Positions 1 through 4,554 of a DNA stretch of 6,360 nucleotides are shown here, piece after piece. Below the pieces are notes generated by a model. That model had not been told where the DNA came from. It worked only from the letters and a program-made list of their open reading frames with translations, and did no database searches. The stretch's first letter is position 1, and every line of letters begins with the position of its first letter. Where the stretch lies: contig CATMOC010000227.1 in NCBI GenBank assembly GCA_950071955.1, forward strand, positions 1-6,360, written 5' to 3'. The translations under genes and the position numbers were made by a program. The stretch is from an uncultured Mesorhizobium sp. GTDB taxonomy: Bacteria > Pseudomonadota > Alphaproteobacteria > Rhizobiales > Rhizobiaceae.

Positions 1-140
1 GGGAATGGGACAACACGTTCCAGCCCTACCATGGCCCACGCCGGGCGTGCGTTTCGCCGTACTGAGCCGTAGAGCCGCGACGGTACTGCCGTGCCGGCGC
101 CCATGCGGGTGAAAACGCTGCGAGTGGCGGCGCCGCGCGG
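1..140. other. Left-edge region downstream of galE, no supported gene
   Basis: This stretch lies between the window edge and the galE stop codon. I see no complete gene, tRNA or convincing terminator. A 10-bp perfect palindrome of G and C sits at 127-136. The 7-bp inverted repeat CGGCGCC/GGCGCCG (95-101 and 129-135) has a 27-nt gap and no T-run next to it, so I do not call it a terminator. Two open stretches touch the edge: a plus-strand frame ending with TGA at 63-65 (listed separately) and a minus-strand frame from an ATG at 104 running off the edge with no ribosome binding site. Either could be the end of a neighbouring gene, but neither is supported on its own. Confidence 0.5.
3..65 (+). 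pseudogene. Possible C-terminal tail of an IS3/IS481-type transposase (partial)
   Basis: The third plus-strand frame is open from the window edge to a TGA at 63-65 and encodes 20 residues beginning EWDNTFQPYHGP and ending VSPY. The order Glu-Trp, acidic, Thr, aromatic, then Tyr, Pro, Ala and Ser-Pro loosely follows the C-terminal end of IS3/IS481-family integrase-type transposases, which typically read EW..TYN..RPHQALGY.TP. The hallmark RPH triad is not intact, so if this is such a protein it is divergent or decayed. Third codon positions are mostly G or C, as in real genes here. The body of the gene would lie outside the window. Twenty residues cannot settle identity, and this may be a chance open frame or the tail of an unrelated protein. 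Confidence 0.18.
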
Positions 141-1142
141 TCAGGCCCGCGTCGGCGCGCCCGCCTTGCCGCCCAGTCGCCCGCGGTGCCATTCGAGCGC
201 CGAGCCGACGATCTCCTCCAGTCCGTATCGCGGACTCCATCCCAGCACGTCCCTGGCCATGGAATTGTCGGCGACGAGAGCGGCGGCGTCTCCGTCCCTC
301 CGCGTCCTGACCTCCACGGGAAATTCCCGCCCGCTCAGCCGCCTGACGGTCTCCACGAGCTGCCGGACCGTGGTGCCCCGGCCGGTTCCGAGGTTCAGGG
401 CGAGGCTCGATCCGCCCTCGATCAGATGGCGGACCGCCCGGCTGTGGGCATCCGCCAGATCCATGACGTGGACGAAATCGCGCACACAGGTGCCGTCCGG
501 GGTATCGTAGTCCTCGCCGTTGATGGAGAACCCGTCGCGCTGGCCGAACGCGGCCTCGATCGCGATGGGTACCGCATGGGTCTCAGGCTCGTGCCACTCG
601 CCGATGCGACCTTCGGGATCGGCGCCAGCGGCGTTGAAGTAGCGCAGCACGACGGATTTCATGTTAAGGTAGCGGCCGGCGTCCTTCAGCATCTCCTCGA
701 TCATGAGCTTGCTGCGGCCATAGGGATTGACCGGAACCTGCCGGTGCTCCTCCGACATCGGAACCGATTGCGGCTCGCCGTATGTCGCGCAGGTGGACGA
801 AAAGACCAGCTTGTCGATGCCCGCTTTTTGCGCGGCACCGAGCAGGGAGATCGTGCCGGCGACGTTGTTCTCGTAGAATCCGATCGGGTCGCGGGTCGAT
901 TCCCCGACCTCGATCGAAGCGGCGAAATGAACGATGACGTCCGGGGAATACCGGGCCAGCACCGAGGCCAGCCGGCCCGTGTCGCGGATGTCCCCTTCCT
1001 CGAAGGGACCCCATTTCACGAATTCCCGATGCCCGTTGCTCAAGTTGTCGTAGACGACCGGCTGGAAGCCTTTGTCATGCAGGTCCAGGCACGTGTGCGA
1101 GCCGATATAGCCCGCGCCCCCGACCACCAGTATGTTCTTCAC
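141..1142 (-). CDS. galE: UDP-glucose 4-epimerase
   Basis: This 333-residue protein interconverts UDP-glucose and UDP-galactose in the cytoplasm using tightly bound NAD. It belongs to the extended short-chain dehydrogenase/reductase family and supplies galactose for surface polysaccharide (rhizobial homologues are called exoB). The Rossmann NAD motif GGAGYIGSH lies at residues 8-16. The catalytic region SSTCATYGEP is at 115-124, with S116 or T117 in the active-site Ser/Thr position. The YxxxK pair is Y141 and K145 in NPYGRSK, and further family blocks are RYFNAAGA (167-174) and RDFVHVMDLADAH (221-233). Length matches the usual 325-340. I chose the GTG start at 1142 because GGGGAGG lies 7 nt upstream and the Rossmann strand begins at once. 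The in-frame ATG at 1193 would add 17 residues without family character. The gene is divergent from the glycan operon. A Cys in the SSTC motif is common in bacterial GalE. Confidence 0.95.
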   Translation of the reverse strand: MKNILVVGGAGYIGSHTCLDLHDKGFQPVVYDNLSNGHREFVKWGPFEEGDIRDTGRLASVLARYSPDVIVHFAASIEVGESTRDPIGFYENNVAGTISLLGAAQKAGIDKLVFSSTCATYGEPQSVPMSEEHRQVPVNPYGRSKLMIEEMLKDAGRYLNMKSVVLRYFNAAGADPEGRIGEWHEPETHAVPIAIEAAFGQRDGFSINGEDYDTPDGTCVRDFVHVMDLADAHSRAVRHLIEGGSSLALNLGTGRGTTVRQLVETVRRLSGREFPVEVRTRRDGDAAALVADNSMARDVLGWSPRYGLEEIVGSALEWHRGRLGGKAGAPTRA

Positions 1143-1149
1143 GCGTGCG

Positions 1150-1156
1150 CCTCCCC
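1150..1156 (-). promoter_or_regulatory. Ribosome binding site of galE
   Basis: Read on the minus strand, GGGGAGG lies 7 nt before a GTG codon at 1142. This near-perfect Shine-Dalgarno match decides the GTG start in preference to the upstream in-frame ATG at 1193, which would place this motif inside the coding region. Confidence 0.75.
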
Positions 1157-1238
1157 GGCATTCGGCTGGATCCGTCCGATATTCCGGCGCCACCGCCCGG
1201 ATATCCCTGGATCATGCCTCGCACTTCGACCCGGACGC

Positions 1239-1267
1239 GGAATACAGCTTGGGTGCATGCCTTGCAA
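1239..1267 (-). promoter_or_regulatory. Candidate sigma-70-type promoter for galE
   Basis: On the minus strand, TTGCAA (1267-1262) is followed after exactly 17 nt by TATTCC (1244-1239). This gives four of six matches to the -35 consensus and three of six to the -10 consensus. Transcription would start near 1232 and leave a leader of about 90 nt before the GTG start. The spacing is ideal but the -10 is weak, so this is a candidate only. Confidence 0.25.
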
Positions 1268-1368
1268 TCGGGCTCGGAACGGGCGCCGACGCCAGCATCT
1301 CCCGCGAGCGTCGGCAATCCTGTCGCCGTTTCCAACGACAAGTCCCCGAGCGTCGCGCCCGGAGTTCC

Positions 1369-1397
1369 TTGACAAGATGTGCGCCATATTGCTTACA
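1369..1397 (+). promoter_or_regulatory. Candidate promoter for the five-gene glycan operon
   Basis: A perfect TTGACA hexamer at 1369-1374, preceded by C to give the CTTGAC form favoured in alphaproteobacteria, lies 17 nt upstream of CTTACA (1392-1397). The -35 is excellent but the -10 is poor (only the central TA fits). A start near 1404 would leave a leader of roughly 18 nt carrying the ribosome binding site of the first gene. It would also place the alternative ATG at 1377 upstream of the transcript, which supports starting translation at 1422. Confidence 0.4.
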
Positions 1398-1412
1398 GGG
1401 GCCCGAATTGGC

Positions 1413-1417
1413 GGAGA
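1413..1417 (+). promoter_or_regulatory. Ribosome binding site of the first operon gene
   Basis: GGAGA ends 4 nt before the ATG at 1422. It marks that codon as the start, although the frame stays open far upstream, through the antisense of galE, because of high GC content. Confidence 0.55.
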
Positions 1418-1421
1418 TTCC

Positions 1422-2237
1422 ATGAAGGATATCGTCGAAAACCGGTCGCATATCGGCCTCGGCACGAAGTTGCGCCTGGCGAGGCTAGCGGTCCAGGAAA
1501 ACGGACTGCTGTGGACTCTGCAGATGGGGACCTACTATCTCGCCAGCGGTTTGGCGGAATCGGTCTATTCCGCCGCGGCGTCGCGCCGCACCGCCAAGAA
1601 CCTTCCCGGCGTCAACAGCGCGCGGATGAACAAGCTGATCTGGGACAGCTGGGACTGGAACGCCAAGGGCGAAGAGTGGTCGATCTCGCCCGAGTGGAAG
1701 GATTCGGTGATCAGGACGCTGCTCCGGCCGAACGTTCCCGAACAGGGCGACGTCGTTGAGATCGGGCCGGGCGGCGGCCGCTGGACCGAGGAACTGATCG
1801 CCCGCTGCCGCAAGGTGACGGCGATCGACATTTCCGAGACCTGCGTCCGGGAGTGCCGGGAGCGCTTCAAGGGCGCGGCGAACGCCGAGTTCATCGTCGG
1901 CAGCGGTTCTGACCTCGCGCCGCTGGCGGCCGAATCGGTCGACGCGGTCTGGTCGTTCGACGTGTTCGTCCACATCAACAAGCCAGAGTTCAGGAACTAC
2001 GCCAGGGAGTTCGCGCGGGTGCTGCGCCCCGGCGGCAAGGGCGTCCTCCAGCATGGCGCGGTGGGCGGCGAGAAGGGCGGATGGCGAAGCGACGTCACGA
2101 CCTCCGACGTCGCCCGCTTCCTGACGGAGGCGGGTCTGGAGGTCGAAAGCCAGATTACCGACTGGCACGACGGCGGAATGGAGTTCAAATCCGGGCTCTA
2201 CGGCGACGTCGTCACGACCTTCCGCAAGCCGAAATGA
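1422..2237 (+). CDS. Class I SAM-dependent methyltransferase
   Basis: This 271-residue protein is predicted to transfer a methyl group from S-adenosylmethionine in the cytoplasm. The Rossmann-type methyltransferase core spans about residues 108-210. Motif I is VVEIGPGGGRW (111-121). The strand after it, VTAIDIS (132-138), ends in the acidic residue expected to bind the SAM ribose. DAVWSFDVFVHI (174-185) fits motif IV, and VLRPGGKGVLQH (200-211) is the usual post-motif loop. Before the core is a Trp-rich block, WDSWDWNAKGEEW (74-86), in a roughly 100-residue N-terminal region also holding a weakly hydrophobic stretch (29-52). The gene leads the operon, and its TGA overlaps the next ATG by 4 nt. 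Context suggests O-methylation of a sugar, a lipid-linked sugar or a glycan end. The substrate is not readable, and N- or C-methylation is equally possible. The start rests on GGAGA upstream; an ATG at 1377 would add 15 residues. Confidence 0.85.
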   Translation: MKDIVENRSHIGLGTKLRLARLAVQENGLLWTLQMGTYYLASGLAESVYSAAASRRTAKNLPGVNSARMNKLIWDSWDWNAKGEEWSISPEWKDSVIRTLLRPNVPEQGDVVEIGPGGGRWTEELIARCRKVTAIDISETCVRECRERFKGAANAEFIVGSGSDLAPLAAESVDAVWSFDVFVHINKPEFRNYAREFARVLRPGGKGVLQHGAVGGEKGGWRSDVTTSDVARFLTEAGLEVESQITDWHDGGMEFKSGLYGDVVTTFRKPK

Positions 2238-2632
2238 CCGTTCTGCGGTCAGTCTGGGACGGGCATCCGGGCCTCCGCTTCCTGGTCGTGGGCGGTTCAT
2301 GCGCGGTCCTCTATTTCGCGCTCTGCCTGACCCTGATCGAGGTCGGCAACCTTGGTCCGGCGCCGGCCAGCGCGATCACCTACTTCATTTGCTTCTGGAT
2401 CAGCTACGGCGCACAGCGCGAGATTGCCTTCCGGTCCACGAGCAGCCATTCGGTGACGCTCGTGCGCTATGCGATCTGGCATCTCTTCGGCGCCACCGCG
2501 GTATCGCTCGGGACAGCCTATGCCAGCGAAGCATCCGATCTCTCGCCGGCCTTCGCGGCGGTCGTATCCACGGTTCTGTGCGGGATCGCCAGCTTCTTCA
2601 TTTCGTCCCGCTGGGTCTTCCGGCAGGGCTAG
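2234..2632 (+). CDS. GtrA-family membrane protein (putative polyprenyl-phosphate-sugar flippase subunit)
   Basis: This is a 132-residue, very hydrophobic protein with four predicted membrane helices, at about 15-36, 43-62, 77-97 and 106-127. Its length and layout match the GtrA family (usually 120-150 residues). Family-like features are RFLVVGG at the head of helix 1 (15-21), the end of helix 2 running into a charged turn and a short aromatic segment (SYGAQREIAF, 57-66), and the same pattern closing helix 4 (ISSRWVF, 123-129). GtrA proteins are thought to help move polyprenyl-phosphate-linked sugars across the inner membrane in O-antigen glucosylation and arabinogalactan synthesis. I start at the ATG at 2234, which overlaps the upstream TGA as ATGA and so implies translational coupling. 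No clear Shine-Dalgarno precedes it. An open frame reaches back to 2081, but that part is an out-of-frame reading of the methyltransferase gene. The following GT2 gene is its natural partner. Confidence 0.85.
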   Translation: MTVLRSVWDGHPGLRFLVVGGSCAVLYFALCLTLIEVGNLGPAPASAITYFICFWISYGAQREIAFRSTSSHSVTLVRYAIWHLFGATAVSLGTAYASEASDLSPAFAAVVSTVLCGIASFFISSRWVFRQG

Positions 2633-2651
2633 GGACATGCGACGAACGGTC

Positions 2652-2657
2652 GGGGGA
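2652..2657 (+). promoter_or_regulatory. Ribosome binding site of the GT2 gene
   Basis: GGGGGA lies 4 nt before the ATG at 2662, in the 29-nt gap after the GtrA stop. It favours this start over the nearby ATG at 2637, which is in another frame and hits a stop after about 13 codons. Confidence 0.5.
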
Positions 2658-2661
2658 TCAC

Positions 2662-3861
2662 ATGTCTGTTGTTGCTGATGCCGATATGCAGCCGAGCGCC
2701 GGTTCGCGGGCGGAGGCCATCGAACTGACGGTGCTGATGCCTTGCCTGAACGAGGCCGAGACGCTCGCAACATGCATCGACAAGGCGATGGCCTATCTGT
2801 CCAGGGCGAACATTGTCGGCGAGGTCCTCATCGCCGACAACGGAAGCACGGACGGCTCCATCGAGATCGCCGAGGCGCACGGCGCAAGGGTCGTCCACGT
2901 GCCGGTGCGCGGCTACGGCGCAGCGCTCAGACACGGGATCGAGAACGCCCGCGGCAAATTCGTCATCATGGGCGATTCAGACGACAGCTACGATTTCAGC
3001 CGTCTTGACCCGTTCGTCGAAAAGCTGCGCGAAGGCTATGACTTCGTCATCGGCAACCGGTTCAAGGGCGGTATCGCGACCGGCGCTATGCCGTTCCTGC
3101 ACCGCTATCTCGGCAACCCGGTCCTCTCCTTCCTCGGCAGGCTCTTCTTCCGGTCCGACATCGGCGATTTCCATTGCGGGCTGCGCGGGTTCCGTCGGGA
3201 ATCCATCAACGCGCTCGGCCTGAAGGCGCCCGGCATGGAATTCGCCAGCGAGATGGTGGTCCGCGCCTCCCTGGGCAAGCTCCGCATCGCCGAGGTGCCG
3301 ACCACGCTTTCTCCCGACGGCAGGTCCCGGCCTCCGCATCTGCGCACCTGGACGGACGGCTGGCGGCATCTGCGCTACCTCTTGCTCAACAGCCCGAAAT
3401 GGCTGTTCGTCTATCCGGGAGCGGCCATCCTCGCCTTCGGAGCGATCCTGACCGTCATTCTCCTCCAGGGACCGGTCCAGGTTCTCCCTGGCGTGGTCCT
3501 CGATACGCACAGCCTGATCGTCGGATGCATGGCCATGCTCGTGGGAGCGTCATGCCTCTCCTTCGGCGTCATCGCGCGATCCTATTCCGCGACGCGCGGC
3601 TTTCTGCCGGTCAACACCCGTCTCGCCCGGGTAAAGGCCTACGCCACGCTGGAGCGTACGCTCCTGTGCGCAGGCGCCCTTGCGCTCGCCGGCCTGAGCG
3701 GACTGGGCTATGCCGTCTGGCAATGGGCGGCTGCGGATTTCGGGGCGCTCGAGTACAACGGCATGGTGCGCATGTTGACCGTCTCCTGCACCCTGATCGC
3801 CCTTGGCCTGCAACTGGCGTTCGCGGCTTTCCTCGGTGCCCTGATCGACATCGAGACGTAG
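2662..3861 (+). CDS. Family 2 glycosyltransferase with C-terminal membrane domain (GtrB/polyprenyl-phosphate sugar synthase-like)
   Basis: This 399-residue protein has a cytoplasmic GT-A catalytic domain (about 20-240) followed by a membrane domain. Family 2 motifs appear in order: LTVLMPCLNE (22-31) for the first nucleotide-binding strand, ADNGSTDGS (58-66), RGYGAALRHG (83-92), and the metal-binding GDSDDSYDF (104-112) with D105 and D107 as the DxD-like pair. GNRFKGG (131-137) and DFHCGLRGFRR (169-179) follow, as in dolichol-phosphate-mannose/glucose synthase-like enzymes. Hydrophobic segments at about 248-268, 284-305, 332-354 and 370-395 suggest four helices, more than the two usual in GtrB. 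The likely reaction is transfer of a sugar from a nucleotide donor to polyprenyl phosphate on the inner face, giving the substrate moved by the upstream GtrA protein. Which sugar is unknown. The gene starts 29 nt after the GtrA stop with GGGGGA upstream, and the next gene begins 3 nt after its TAG. Confidence 0.9.
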   Translation: MSVVADADMQPSAGSRAEAIELTVLMPCLNEAETLATCIDKAMAYLSRANIVGEVLIADNGSTDGSIEIAEAHGARVVHVPVRGYGAALRHGIENARGKFVIMGDSDDSYDFSRLDPFVEKLREGYDFVIGNRFKGGIATGAMPFLHRYLGNPVLSFLGRLFFRSDIGDFHCGLRGFRRESINALGLKAPGMEFASEMVVRASLGKLRIAEVPTTLSPDGRSRPPHLRTWTDGWRHLRYLLLNSPKWLFVYPGAAILAFGAILTVILLQGPVQVLPGVVLDTHSLIVGCMAMLVGASCLSFGVIARSYSATRGFLPVNTRLARVKAYATLERTLLCAGALALAGLSGLGYAVWQWAAADFGALEYNGMVRMLTVSCTLIALGLQLAFAAFLGALIDIET

Positions 3862-3864
3862 GGG

Positions 3865-4554
3865 ATGGCGTCCGGCAAGCCGAACAGCCAGTACAACGTC
3901 GCGAAGCCCGACAGCCTCGCCATCCGCCTGGCGCATCGCCAGCGCGAGGTGATGTTCGAGCGCTGGCTCCGGACCTGCTCGGTCGGACCGCAGGACACGA
4001 TCCTCGACGTCGGCGTCACCTCCGACACCACCTACAGTTCCTCCAACTACCTCGAGGCGTGGTATCCGCAGAAATCGAAGATCGTCGCCTGCGGCATCGA
4101 CGACGCCTCGTTCCTTGAGGACATGTATCCCGGAATGACGTTCGTGAAGGCGAACGGGCTCGACCTTCCGTTCGAGGACGGATCCTTCGACGTGGTTCAT
4201 TCCTCGGCCGTGCTGGAACATGTCGGCTCGTACGAGAACCAGATGCGGTTCGTCCGCGAATGCGCGCGCGTCTGCCGCCGGACCTTCTTCCTCACGACGC
4301 CCAATCGCTGGTTCCCCGTCGAGTTCCACACCTCGCTGCCGCTCGTCCACTGGCTGCCCAAGAGCATGTTCCGCGGCCTCCTGCGGCGAACGTCGCTCGG
4401 CTTCTTTGCGGACGAAGCCAACCTCAACCTCATGACCGGCCGGGAACTCGCCGGCATAGGCAAGTCGCTCGAGGGATGGTCGACGCCCGTCGAGACGGTC
4501 TCGCTCGGCGGCCTCACCAGCAACATCGTGCTGGTCGGGACGAGATGCACCTGA
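3865..4554 (+). CDS. SAM-methyltransferase-like protein with atypical motif I
   Basis: This 229-residue protein has the class I methyltransferase (type 11-like) fold order but an unusual cofactor loop. The first strand reads TILDVGVTSDTTY (45-57), whereas the family norm is a glycine-rich DxGxGxG. It is followed by a Ser/Tyr-rich stretch (57-62) and YLEAWYP (62-68). CGIDDASF (76-83) occupies the place of the acidic ribose-binding strand, LPFEDGSFDVV (101-111) is a strong type 11 motif, and VLEHV (116-120) is the familiar helix start. TTPNRWFPVE (144-153) follows the fifth strand. The last 70 residues include FHTSLPLVHWLP (154-165). It is probably cytoplasmic and acts on a sugar or glycan intermediate of this operon, but the altered loop leaves open a weak, altered or non-methylating activity. 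The gene starts 3 nt after the GT2 stop with no well-spaced ribosome binding site, implying coupling. Its end overlaps the next gene by 10 nt. Confidence 0.75.
   Translation: MASGKPNSQYNVAKPDSLAIRLAHRQREVMFERWLRTCSVGPQDTILDVGVTSDTTYSSSNYLEAWYPQKSKIVACGIDDASFLEDMYPGMTFVKANGLDLPFEDGSFDVVHSSAVLEHVGSYENQMRFVRECARVCRRTFFLTTPNRWFPVEFHTSLPLVHWLPKSMFRGLLRRTSLGFFADEANLNLMTGRELAGIGKSLEGWSTPVETVSLGGLTSNIVLVGTRCT

Noticed and set aside
80..92. Small hairpin ACGG-tactg-CCGT.
   Set aside because: It has only four base pairs and no adjacent T-run, well within chance for this composition.
95..136. GC-rich inverted repeats downstream of galE considered as a terminator.
   Set aside because: The 7-bp arms are 27 nt apart and the 10-bp palindrome at 127-136 has no loop. 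No T-run follows immediately on the galE strand.
186..1421. A plus-strand frame open for over 400 codons antisense to galE and continuous with the first methyltransferase.
   Set aside because: It is a GC-driven open shadow of galE. The translated upstream part has no family character, while galE on the other strand has all its motifs, and a good ribosome binding site marks 1422 as the real start.
1104..1433. Several GATAT or GATATC occurrences around the divergent region, considered as a repeated operator.
   Set aside because: Spacing is irregular, flanks differ, and two of them lie inside coding sequence.
1485..2300. A 271-codon minus-strand open frame.
   Set aside because: It is antisense to the first methyltransferase, whose SAM motifs are clear. 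The opposite reading shows no recognisable domain.
3174..4118. A 314-codon plus-strand frame overlapping the GT2 and second methyltransferase genes.
   Set aside because: It is out of frame with two well-supported genes, rich in Arg/Pro/His, and without domain signals.
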